Translations under genes and position numbers: made by a program
Origin: DASUAS01 sp963720765
Lineage (GTDB): Bacteria > Actinomycetota > Acidimicrobiia > IMCC26256 > DASPTH01
Reading direction: 5' to 3'
DNA: 64,000 nucleotides
NCBI GenBank assembly: GCA_963720765.1
Contig: CAVRGS010000002.1
Location: 620,001-684,000, forward strand
Notes under the pieces: generated by a model
What the model was told of the DNA's origin: nothing
Database searches by the model: none
Seen by the model: the letters and a program-made list of their open reading frames with translations, nothing else
Shown: positions 57,290 to 64,000 of the stretch, piece by piece
How the letters are laid out: every line of letters begins with the position of its first letter
How positions within the stretch are numbered: the stretch's first letter is position 1

Positions 57290-58069
57290 GTGTTGGTGCC
57301 GCGCTCGCGAGAGTTCGACCGTTCAGAGGTGCTCTTCCGGCCGGAAGACTTCATCGAGGGACTGCGCGCGACGGGCTGGGATCCCGGCGCGGTGCCGGAC
57401 GCGGTCGTCTTCACGTATGGAGGCTTCGACGGGTTCTGTGCCGGCCAGCCCGAGGCCTACACGATGAACCCGATGCTCGGGCCGGGCCCCGGGCGCTTCT
57501 TCACCGTGAAGGCCACCGACCATCGGGTCGGCATCTGCTGCATGGGTATCGGCGCGCCTGCGGTCGTGTCGGTGCTCGAACTGCTCGCGGTGCTCGGCGT
57601 TCGGCGGTTCATCAGCCTCGGGACTGCGGGCGGGCTGCAGGCGGACCACCGTCCGGGCGACACCGTCCTGACGTCGGAGGCCGTGCGCGACGAGGGCACG
57701 TCCTACCACTACCTGCCTGCTGAGGTTCGCGCCGTCGCCAACCCGGAGTTGCTCGGCCGACTGCGTGCGGCGCTGACTGATGCCGACGTCCCGTTCGCGA
57801 CGGGACCGACATGGACCGTCGACGCGCCGTACCGCGAGACCCGAGATGAAGTCGCTCGCTACCGCGCTCAGGGTGTGCTGACAGTGGAGATGGAAGCCGC
57901 TGCACTGTTCGCGGTCTCGACCGTGCGCGAAGTTGCGCTCGCGTCGTTGCTTGTCGTCGACGGCGCGTTCGGTGACCCGATCACCAGACCGCAGTTCGAC
58001 CGCGGCGCGGCGTACGGACGGCTCTTTGACCTCCTGCCCCTTGCCGTCGAAGTTCTCGAAGCTCCGTAG
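57290..58069 (+). CDS. Nucleoside phosphorylase
   Basis: A 259-residue PNP/UDP-type nucleoside phosphorylase. Recognisable segments are CCMGIGAPAVVSVLELLAVL (phosphate/ribose loop), RRFISLGTAGGLQADHRPGD and TVEMEAAALFAVSTVREV (ribose-binding Met-Glu motif). It would split a purine or pyrimidine nucleoside with phosphate into base and ribose-1-phosphate. The base specificity is not clear. The N-terminal 60 residues are longer than in the minimal family. The GTG at 57290 follows GGGGGCAAGG. It sits between a membrane protein and a DinB gene, away from the catabolic operons. Confidence 0.87.
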   Translation: MLVPRSREFDRSEVLFRPEDFIEGLRATGWDPGAVPDAVVFTYGGFDGFCAGQPEAYTMNPMLGPGPGRFFTVKATDHRVGICCMGIGAPAVVSVLELLAVLGVRRFISLGTAGGLQADHRPGDTVLTSEAVRDEGTSYHYLPAEVRAVANPELLGRLRAALTDADVPFATGPTWTVDAPYRETRDEVARYRAQGVLTVEMEAAALFAVSTVREVALASLLVVDGAFGDPITRPQFDRGAAYGRLFDLLPLAVEVLEAP

Positions 58070-58101
58070 TGCACCGGCGCTCCGGCGGGCAGACTGGGCG
58101 C

Positions 58102-58617
58102 ATGGACATCGCTGACGTGTTGATCGATGCATTCGGGAGGATCGACGAGGAGGTGCACGCCGTGCTCGACGGCGCGTCGCCCGCGATCATGACCTACCGC
58201 CTCGATCCCGACGCCAACTCCATCGCGTGGTTGGTGTGGCACCTCACCCGCATCCAGGACGACCACGTTGCCGACGTCGCCGGGGTCGAGCAGCGGTGGC
58301 GGGCGGACGGCTGGTACGAGCGGTTCGGCCTGCCGTTCGCGCCGGAGGCCCACGGCTACGGCCACACCAGCAAGGAGGTCGGGCAGGTCGACGTGGACGG
58401 CGAGCTCCTGCGCGGCTACTTCGACGCCGTGCACGCGGTCACGATCGACTTCGTGAGCGCGCTCGGTGCCGGTGATCTCGACCGCATCGTCGACGAGCGT
58501 TGGGACCCGCCGGTGTCGCTCGGGGTTCGCCTGGTGAGCGTGATCACCGACGATCTCGAGCACGTCGGCCAGGCCGCGTACATCCGGGGCTCGGCCGAGC
58601 GCCTCGGGATCGGCTGA
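58102..58617 (+). CDS. DinB/DUF664-family protein (possible mycothiol-dependent enzyme)
   Basis: A 171-residue four-helix DinB-fold protein. Metal-ligand histidines are visible in SIAWLVWHLTRIQDDHVAD and in the C-terminal DDLEHVGQAAYIRG. It resembles the DUF664 group, in which some members use mycothiol or bacillithiol to detoxify or isomerise compounds. It is about 170 residues, as expected. The ATG at 58102 is chosen because the family starts at this point. A weak CAGACT element ends 6 bases before it. The specific reaction is unknown. Confidence 0.83.
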   Translation: MDIADVLIDAFGRIDEEVHAVLDGASPAIMTYRLDPDANSIAWLVWHLTRIQDDHVADVAGVEQRWRADGWYERFGLPFAPEAHGYGHTSKEVGQVDVDGELLRGYFDAVHAVTIDFVSALGAGDLDRIVDERWDPPVSLGVRLVSVITDDLEHVGQAAYIRGSAERLGIG

Positions 58618-59013
58618 GCCCGGACGTCAGCTGGTGCGGGCGGCTTCTCGGCGCGCATGGCGCACGTGCCGGATCTCGCCGACGAGCAGGTCGAGGTCGC
58701 GGCACTCGTCGGGCGTGCGCCGACGTCCGGTCGTGCGGCAGATCAGCGAGAGCACGCTGCGCGTGAGATCGCGTTCTCGTTGCTCGAGGGTTCTCTGGTC
58801 CTGCGTGTCGATTGCAACGTCTGCGAGCATCTGTCGCTACCTCCCGGCGACCGTCATCCACCACGGTGCGTCCTGCAGCGGATCCCCGAGCGGCCTCGCG
58901 GCGGGGGCTGGGCTCGGCCTTCTCGGGGTTCCGCTGACGAGGTCGACCATATGGGAGTGATCGGTCGTCGGCTTGACGCGCAGGTGAACGACGAACGACG
59001 CGCGGGGGAATTC
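58618..59013. other. Gap between the DinB gene and the alcohol dehydrogenase gene
   Basis: This 396-base gap holds one plausible small gene on the minus strand (58627-58830) and one very small possible frame before it (58837-58950, 37 codons, MVDLVSGTPRR to WWMTVAGR). The remaining 60 bases before the alcohol dehydrogenase stop show no promoter, repeat or hairpin that can be supported. Confidence 0.4.
58627..58830 (-). CDS. Small basic protein, hypothetical
   Basis: A 67-residue protein (MLADVAIDTQDQRTLEQRER, then SVLSLICRTTGRRRTPDECR and DLLVGEIRHVRHARREA). It is helical, rich in Arg and Glu, with two cysteines (C47 region of SLICR and DECRDL). The ATG is preceded by GGGAGG at nine bases, a better site than in most nearby genes. 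There is no similarity that can be named. It lies between the DinB and alcohol dehydrogenase genes. It could be a chance frame in GC-rich DNA. Confidence 0.42.
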   Translation of the reverse strand: MLADVAIDTQDQRTLEQRERDLTRSVLSLICRTTGRRRTPDECRDLDLLVGEIRHVRHARREAARTS

Positions 59014-60099
59014 TCAGCGCGGTGCGTGGATGCCGGGGCCGTCGATGTCGTGACGCACGAGGATCTTCATGTGGTCGATGTCGCGGTAGTCGCCGGGGCG
59101 CAGGTGCTGGAACACCTCGTCGACCCCTTCGAGACCCGCGTATCCGGTGACGAGCTTCGAGGCGTCGATGCGACCGTCGGCGAGGCGCTCGAACGTCGCC
59201 GCGAACGGGTACTCGTCGCCGTCGGGCCCCATGCCGAAGCAGAACTCGATGGTGACGTTCTTGTAGATCCCCACGATCGGGCGGATCGGGTCGTCGACCA
59301 TGCACGCACCCACGACCGAGATGCGGGTGTACGACGGCACCGTGTAGAGCAGCGAGTCGAGCACACCCGGTTTGCCCGACGCCTCGAACACGTAGAGGCG
59401 TTGCGACGCGTCGGCCAGATCGCGCCACGCGGCGACCGGGTCGTCTTCGGTGGGGTCGACCACGACGTGCGCGCCGAAGCTGCGCGCCACCCCGCGCCGC
59501 GACGCCGACGGATCCGATACGACGATCGGATCGATGTGCCGCTCGACGAGCGCCGCCAGTGCGCCCAATCCGACGGGGCCGCAGCCGGTGACGACCGCCC
59601 CCGCGGGTGGTTCGATCTTCGAGCGCCACACGCCGTTGAGCCCGGTGGCGAGCGGGTCGACCGCCGCGGCCTCGTACGGCGAGACGCCGTCGGGGATCGG
59701 CACGTGTCCGTAGGGCGACACCACCACCCGCTCGGCGAGCGCGCCGGGATAGTCGCTGGCGTAGCCCACGCAATGGGCCACGCCCTCGGGATCGACCACC
59801 GCGGGTGACACGAGGATGAGGTCGCCCGGCGCGTAGCCCTCGACGCGCGCACCCACCTCGGCGACGCGTGCGGTGAATTCGTGTCCGAACACGAGGTCGC
59901 GGTCCGGGTCGAACAGGAACAGCGGCGTGCCACTCGCGCGTGACGCGTGCAGGAACTCGTCGGCGTGCTCCATGGCGTTGAGGTCGCCACCACACACGCC
60001 CGCCGCGAGCGGCTCCACGAGCAGGTGGGCGTCGCTCATCGGCGGCTCGGGGATGTCCTTGAGCTCGAGGCGCCCATGGAGCATCGTGACCGCGCGCAT
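59014..60099 (-). CDS. Zinc-type alcohol dehydrogenase (MDR family) lacking the structural-zinc lobe
   Basis: A 361-residue medium-chain dehydrogenase. Catalytic-zinc ligands Cys36 (GVCGGDLNAM) and His73-Glu74 (VFGHEFTARV) are present, and the Rossmann motif is TGCGPVGLGALAALVERH. The cysteine-rich structural-zinc loop is replaced by VSPAVVDPEGVAHCVGYASD, with a single Cys. It should oxidise an alcohol with NAD(P). Location next to a CYP125-like P450 suggests it oxidises the alcohol formed by the P450, a step known from sterol side-chain oxidation. That link is inference. It starts 29 bases after the P450 stop and forms a two-gene operon with it. Confidence 0.9.
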   Translation of the reverse strand: MRAVTMLHGRLELKDIPEPPMSDAHLLVEPLAAGVCGGDLNAMEHADEFLHASRASGTPLFLFDPDRDLVFGHEFTARVAEVGARVEGYAPGDLILVSPAVVDPEGVAHCVGYASDYPGALAERVVVSPYGHVPIPDGVSPYEAAAVDPLATGLNGVWRSKIEPPAGAVVTGCGPVGLGALAALVERHIDPIVVSDPSASRRGVARSFGAHVVVDPTEDDPVAAWRDLADASQRLYVFEASGKPGVLDSLLYTVPSYTRISVVGACMVDDPIRPIVGIYKNVTIEFCFGMGPDGDEYPFAATFERLADGRIDASKLVTGYAGLEGVDEVFQHLRPGDYRDIDHMKILVRHDIDGPGIHAPR

Positions 60100-60127
60100 C
60101 AGCGTGGGGGACTCACGGAGTGGGCTC

Positions 60128-61357
60128 TCATCGCACGCCGGTCCAGCGCACCGGCATCTCGGCGAGGCCGTCGATCAGGTTCGAGTTCACGCGGGGGAGC
60201 GCCGCGGGATCGGCTGCCATCTCGAGGCCCTCGAAGCGCGTGAGGATCGCCTCGAACATCAACCTGCTCTCGAGGCGCGCCAGGTGCGCGCCCAGGCAGA
60301 AGTGCGGGCCGCCGGCGCCGAACGCGACGTGGTCGTTGGGATCGCGTGTGAGGTGCAGACCGTCGGGATCGTCGAAGGCGCGCTCGTCGCGGTTGGCCGA
60401 GGCGTACACCATGAGCACGTGGTCGCCCTCGGCGACGGCCTGACCACCGATCTCGGTGTCCTTGGTGGCCATGCGGGTGAACGACATCACCGGGGTCGCG
60501 AGCCGGAGGAGCTCCTCGATGGCGACGGGCAGGATCGAGAGGTCACCCTGCAGCTGCGCCAGATCGTCGGGGTGCTCCAACAGCGTGAGCATGCCGGTGG
60601 TGATCAGGTTGCGGGTGGTCTCGGAACCGGCGTTCTGCAACAGCATGAAGAAGACCGCGAGCTGCATCTGGTCGAGGCGATCACCGTCGATCTCGGCGTG
60701 CAGCAGCACCGACATGAGGTCGTCGCGCGGCGTGTCGGCGCGTTCGGCGCACATGGCATCGGCGTACGCGTACATCGCCTGCGCGGCATCGCCGCGTTCC
60801 TCGGCGGTGGTGTCGGCGTCGAAGCCGAAGGTGAGCTCGGTCCACTCGAAGACCTGCTTGCGGTCTTCTTCGGGGACGCCGACGAGGTCGGCGATCGCGT
60901 GCAGTGGCAGCCAGAGCGCGACGTCACGCACGAGATCGCATTCTCCGCGCTCGGCGACCGAGTCGATCACCGAGTCGACGCGTGCTTTCACCTGCACCGC
61001 GAGGTCGTTGATCCGGCGCGGCGTGAAGCCGGACGAGATGAGCTTGCGCAGCTTCGTGTGGTCGGGCGGGTCGAGGCTGATCATCAGCAACGACGAGCCG
61101 CTCTCGTCGACGAGCTCGACGTCGCCGGGGAGGAACGGGTTGGGCGCGTTGTGGAACCCGTTCCAGTCGCGCGACACGCGCTGCACGTCGGCGTGGCGGG
61201 TCACGGCCCAGTAGCCGCGCTCCCAGAGCGGGTGCTCCTGGTGCGACACCGGATCGTGGTCGCGCAGGTCGCGGAAGACCTCGTACGGGAAGCCCTGTGC
61301 GTACGTGCCGGGCTGGTGGAGTGGCGGACCGTCGTAGGTGCGCGTGCTCATGCTCAT
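60128..61357 (-). CDS. Cytochrome P450 (CYP125/CYP142-like)
   Basis: A 409-residue soluble P450. It has the I-helix motif QNAGSETTRN (Thr248), the ExxR pair Glu282-Arg285 (EELLRLATPV), and the haem loop FGAGGPHFCLGAHLAR with ligand Cys354. The sequence SLDPPDHTKLRKLISSGFTP and the FFMLLQNAGSETT stretch resemble CYP125-group enzymes that hydroxylate sterol side chains at C26/27. Substrate is not proved. It needs a ferredoxin and reductase, which are not encoded here. The start has two ATG candidates (61357 and 61351), with a GGGGGAG site and a TAACCT box at 61379-61384 in front. Confidence 0.93.
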   Translation of the reverse strand: MSMSTRTYDGPPLHQPGTYAQGFPYEVFRDLRDHDPVSHQEHPLWERGYWAVTRHADVQRVSRDWNGFHNAPNPFLPGDVELVDESGSSLLMISLDPPDHTKLRKLISSGFTPRRINDLAVQVKARVDSVIDSVAERGECDLVRDVALWLPLHAIADLVGVPEEDRKQVFEWTELTFGFDADTTAEERGDAAQAMYAYADAMCAERADTPRDDLMSVLLHAEIDGDRLDQMQLAVFFMLLQNAGSETTRNLITTGMLTLLEHPDDLAQLQGDLSILPVAIEELLRLATPVMSFTRMATKDTEIGGQAVAEGDHVLMVYASANRDERAFDDPDGLHLTRDPNDHVAFGAGGPHFCLGAHLARLESRLMFEAILTRFEGLEMAADPAALPRVNSNLIDGLAEMPVRWTGVR

Positions 61358-61378
61358 CTGCTCCCCCTGTCGGGCCGT

Positions 61379-61384
61379 AGGTTA
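61379..61384 (-). promoter_or_regulatory. -10 element TAACCT for the P450-alcohol dehydrogenase operon
   Basis: TAACCT on the minus strand lies 21 bases before the ATG at 61357, leaving room for the GGGGGAG ribosome site, so this promoter is leadered. Confidence 0.35.
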
Positions 61385-61432
61385 CCGACGTCCCACCATC
61401 GTGCCCTCACGTTCCCCTGACGGTGCCGGTCC

Positions 61433-62404
61433 ATGCTGTTCGCCATGCGCACACGCACGATCACGACCCTGCTGGTCCTCGCCGCGGCAGTCCTCGTGGC
61501 GGTCCCGGTCACCGGTGCAGGCGCGGCGAAGCGGTCCTCGAGCGGATGTGGCCAGAAGGCCGCGTCAGGCGTCACCACCCGGCATCTCACGGTCGGCGGC
61601 ACCGACCGCGAGTACCTGCTGTCGATCCCCGACGACTACGACCCGTCGAAGCCAGCGCCACTGCTCTTCGACTTCCACGGCCTCGGCTCGAACATGCAGG
61701 AGCAGTCGCTCTACACACAGCTCGACCAGCAGGGCGGCGCGCGGGGCTACGTCGTGATCACGCCGAACGGCCAGGGCGACGCGCTGCGCCACTGGTCGCT
61801 CCTGCCGTCCATGTCGACCAACCCTGACGTCGCGTTCGTGCAGGCGATGCTGCGCAGGACGAACCGCACGCTGTGCATCGACCAGAAGCGCGTGTTCTCG
61901 ACCGGCATCTCGAACGGCGCGATGTTCACGACCCTCCTCGCGTGCGCGCTGCCCGGTCGACTGGCCGCGATCGCGCCGGTGGCCGGGATCAACGCCACCG
62001 AGGTGTGTGACGCACGGACGCCACCAGTGAGCGTCCTCGCATTCCACGGCACGGCTGATCCGGTCGTGCCCTACGCCGGAGGCGAGCTCTTCTCGGGCGC
62101 CAACATCGGTCGCGTCCTCGGCGTGCCGCCGGCGAAGCCGGTGGATGACGCGGCTGCGTCGTGGGCGGCGTTCGACGGGTGTGGTACACCGGCGTCACAG
62201 TCCTGGGTGGCCGACGACGTCCAGCACTTCGTGTGGCCCGGCTGCCCGACCGCGGGCGCGGTCGAGCTCTACCGCGTCGTCGGCGGCGGTCACACCTGGC
62301 CGGGCGCGGCGGCAGTCCGTGCAGACCGGCTCGGATCGACGACCTCGTCGATCGACGCCACCGGCCTCATGCTCGACTTCTTCCAGGCGCACCCCCGTCG
62401 CTGA
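61433..62404 (+). CDS. Secreted polyhydroxybutyrate-depolymerase-like esterase
   Basis: A 323-residue alpha/beta hydrolase of the PHB depolymerase/feruloyl-esterase (LpqC-like) group. It has a signal peptide (MRTRTITTLLVLAAAVLVAV to AGA), the oxyanion region LLFDFHGLGSNM, nucleophile elbow VFSTGISNGAMFTTLLACAL, and acid/His regions FHGTADPVVPYAGG and VGGGHTWPGAA. Four cysteines in the mature part (GCGQ, TLCID, EVCD, DGCGTP, PGCPT region) suggest disulphides outside the cell. It would hydrolyse polyester or aryl esters before uptake. The ATG at 61433 or 61445 may be used. It is convergent with kgd. Confidence 0.85.
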   Translation: MLFAMRTRTITTLLVLAAAVLVAVPVTGAGAAKRSSSGCGQKAASGVTTRHLTVGGTDREYLLSIPDDYDPSKPAPLLFDFHGLGSNMQEQSLYTQLDQQGGARGYVVITPNGQGDALRHWSLLPSMSTNPDVAFVQAMLRRTNRTLCIDQKRVFSTGISNGAMFTTLLACALPGRLAAIAPVAGINATEVCDARTPPVSVLAFHGTADPVVPYAGGELFSGANIGRVLGVPPAKPVDDAAASWAAFDGCGTPASQSWVADDVQHFVWPGCPTAGAVELYRVVGGGHTWPGAAAVRADRLGSTTSSIDATGLMLDFFQAHPRR

Positions 62405-62441
62405 CCACCTCCGAGCCTTGTCGGGGAAGGGGAAAGGCGCG

Positions 62442-64000
62442 TCAGAGCTTGTTGAAGGCGGCAGCGAGGAGGGCGCGCTGCTCGGCGTCGTGCACCTTCG
62501 AGCTGCCACTGGCCGGGCTCGCGCTCGGTGCGCGAGACACGTGCTTGAGCTTGGCCCGGTCGCGCAACACGCGGTGCAACCGGATGTGGATGTAGTTCCA
62601 CGCGCCCATGTTCGCCGGCTCGGGCTGCACCCACCACACCTGCTTGGCGTCGGGGTAGCGGTCGAGCACCGAGAAGAGCTGCGCCTCGGGCCACGGGTAC
62701 AACTCTTCGATGCGCACCACCGCTGCGGGTGCGCCGCGCGCGTCGCGCTCGTCCATGAGCTCGTGGGCGATCATGCCGGTGCAGAGGATCACGCGGCTCA
62801 CGGTGTCGGGCGCACCGCGGTCGTCGAGCACCGGTGAGAACGCGCCGTCGGTGAACGCGGCGCGCGGTGAGCGCGTGTGCGGCATGCGGAGGTAGCGCTT
62901 CGGCGTGAAGCAGACGAGCGGCACCCGTCGAGCCGACACCGCTTGGCGACGCAGCACGTGGAAGTACTGCGCGGCGGTGGTGGGGTACACGACGCGCAGG
63001 TTCCCCTCGGCCGACAGCGTGAGGTAGCGCTCGATGCGCGCGCTGGAGTGCTCGGGGCCCTGACCCTCGAGGCCATGGGGCAGGAGCATCGCGAGGCTGC
63101 TGCGCTGACCCCACTTGTCGGCTGCGGTGGAGATGAACTGATCGATGATGGCCTGCGCGACGTTGGCGAAGTCGCCGAACTGCGCTTCCCAGCACACCAG
63201 CGCATCCGAGCTGATCGAATAGCCGTACTCGAATCCGAGCGCGGCGTACTCCGACAGGACGGTGTCGTAGAGCATGAACGACGCCTGGTCGTCGGACAGA
63301 TGCGCGAGCGGCACGTATTCGCGCTCGTTGGTCTGATCGACGAGCACGCCGTGGCGCTGGCTGAAGGTGCCCCGCCGGGTGTCCTGACCCGCCAGGCGCA
63401 CCGGCGTGCCCCCGAGGACCAGCGATCCGAAGGCGAGCGCCTCGGCCATCGCCCAGTCGACCTCGTCCTTCTCGAGCATGGCCCCGCGTGCCGCGAGCTG
63501 ACGCTCCAGCTTCGGGTTCACGTCGAAGCCCTCGGGCGTGCGGGTGAGTCCTTGGACCACGAGCTCGAGCGTGGCGTCGGGGACCGCGGTGGCAACGGGA
63601 TCGTCGACCGGGGGCAGCTCGGCGGCGGCGTCGTCGTCGAGGCAGCCGTCGGTGAGGTCGGAGTCGTCGTCAGTGGCGCGACCGGCGTGGGTCTCCTCGA
63701 AGGCCCGGTCGAGCCGCGCCTTGAAGTCGTACTCGACCGCCTGCTCGTCGTCCTCGGTGATGTCGCCGCGCTGCACCAGCTGCTGCGTGTACAGCGCGCG
63801 CGCAGGAAGGTGCTCGTCGATGAGCTCGTACATGCGGGGCTGGGTGAAGGCGGGCTCGTCGGCTTCGTTGTGCCCGTACCGCCGGTAGCAGAAGAGGTCG
63901 ACGACGACGTCCTTCTTGAACCGGTTGCGGAACTCGAACGCGAGCTTCATCACGCGCACCGCGGCTTCGGGGTCGTCGCCGTTCACGTGGAAGATCGGCG
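62442..64000 (-). CDS. kgd: 2-oxoglutarate decarboxylase/dehydrogenase E1 component (partial, C-terminal part)
   Basis: The frame enters from the right edge, so only the last 519 or so residues are visible. The visible part begins IFHVNGDDPEAAVRVMKL, the thiamine-diphosphate-binding region. It continues with LFCYRRYGHNEADEPAFTQP, GTFSQRHGVLVDQTNE, LLPHGLEGQGPEHSSAR and ends ALLAAAFNKL. These are strong signatures of the E1 of the 2-oxoglutarate dehydrogenase complex. In actinobacteria the gene is usually the multifunctional kgd, with an acyltransferase part at the N-terminus that is not visible here. It feeds the citric-acid cycle. An acidic insert (ATDDDSDLTDGCLDDDAA) is present near residue 110 of the visible part. 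Confidence 0.93.
   Translation of the reverse strand, partial: PIFHVNGDDPEAAVRVMKLAFEFRNRFKKDVVVDLFCYRRYGHNEADEPAFTQPRMYELIDEHLPARALYTQQLVQRGDITEDDEQAVEYDFKARLDRAFEETHAGRATDDDSDLTDGCLDDDAAAELPPVDDPVATAVPDATLELVVQGLTRTPEGFDVNPKLERQLAARGAMLEKDEVDWAMAEALAFGSLVLGGTPVRLAGQDTRRGTFSQRHGVLVDQTNEREYVPLAHLSDDQASFMLYDTVLSEYAALGFEYGYSISSDALVCWEAQFGDFANVAQAIIDQFISTAADKWGQRSSLAMLLPHGLEGQGPEHSSARIERYLTLSAEGNLRVVYPTTAAQYFHVLRRQAVSARRVPLVCFTPKRYLRMPHTRSPRAAFTDGAFSPVLDDRGAPDTVSRVILCTGMIAHELMDERDARGAPAAVVRIEELYPWPEAQLFSVLDRYPDAKQVWWVQPEPANMGAWNYIHIRLHRVLRDRAKLKHVSRAPSASPASGSSKVHDAEQRALLAAAFNKL

Noticed and set aside
1..64000. tRNA, rRNA, CRISPR array, insertion sequence, prophage or integron
   Set aside because: No clover-leaf or rRNA-like sequence, no regularly spaced repeats, and no transposase, integrase or phage protein in any frame. 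Base composition is uniform.

Overview
The window is very GC-rich chromosomal DNA (about 70% by eye), almost fully coding, with short intergenic gaps, many GTG starts and many ATGA/GTGA/TGATG overlaps. F420-type luciferase-like oxidoreductases, a Ddn-type deazaflavin nitroreductase, a DinB/DUF664 protein, a kgd-type 2-oxoglutarate decarboxylase and large families of acyl-CoA dehydrogenases, CaiB CoA-transferases, SCPx-type thiolases and PF04909 amidohydrolases point to an actinobacterium, most likely an Acidimicrobiia-like or mycobacterium-like degrader. The taxon is inference. No rRNA, tRNA, CRISPR, phage or insertion sequence was seen.

Layout. 1-17.6 kb: catabolic operons (luciferase-like oxidoreductase, EamA exporter, two thiolases plus DUF35 protein, amidase, amidohydrolase, PhyH-type oxygenase, an acyl-CoA dehydrogenase pair, FadD3-like ligase, SDR, thiolase-like protein 1, aldehyde dehydrogenase, hydrolase). 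17.7-23.1 kb: household or mixed genes (TatA, phosphatase-like protein, cNMP/thioredoxin-reductase-like fusion, esterase, small ABC transporter, methyltransferase). 23.1-31.1 kb: second catabolic block (aldo/keto reductase, acyl-CoA dehydrogenase pair, SDR, TetR regulator, amidohydrolase, cyclase, luciferase-like oxidoreductase). 31.1-45.3 kb: esterase, substrate-binding protein, crotonases, D-aminoacylase-like amidohydrolase, aldehyde dehydrogenase, CoA-transferases, acyl-CoA ligase, TetR. 45.4-56.5 kb: kinase-like protein, amidohydrolase, Ltp2-like thiolase with DUF35 partner, a double CoA-transferase, and a short operon with a 3-alpha-hydroxysteroid-dehydrogenase-like SDR. 56.6-64 kb: membrane protein, nucleoside phosphorylase, DinB, alcohol dehydrogenase, CYP125-like P450, secreted esterase, and the C-terminal part of kgd.

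How it works together. The genes fit CoA-dependent breakdown of bulky hydrophobic (steroid-, isoprenoid- or amide/ester-bearing) carbon: release by amidases and hydrolases, oxidation by P450, PhyH, alcohol and aldehyde dehydrogenases, CoA activation by ligases and CoA-transferases, then beta-oxidation-like steps and thiolase or retro-aldol cleavage. The substrate cannot be named from sequence.

Two features stand out. First, a 17-bp palindrome TCTGAC-N5-GTCAGA occurs at five promoters over 37 kb, four times perfectly and once (one mismatch) in front of a TetR gene, so one local TetR regulon probably controls most of the catabolic operons. Secondly, at least nine genes are broken by a single-base shift; in eight of them the repair is removal of one base, read as one extra G, which suggests either systematic sequence error or an unusual biological process. 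In addition, at least sixteen genes have a TANNNT -10 box only 6-9 bases before the start codon, so leaderless transcription appears to be the rule.
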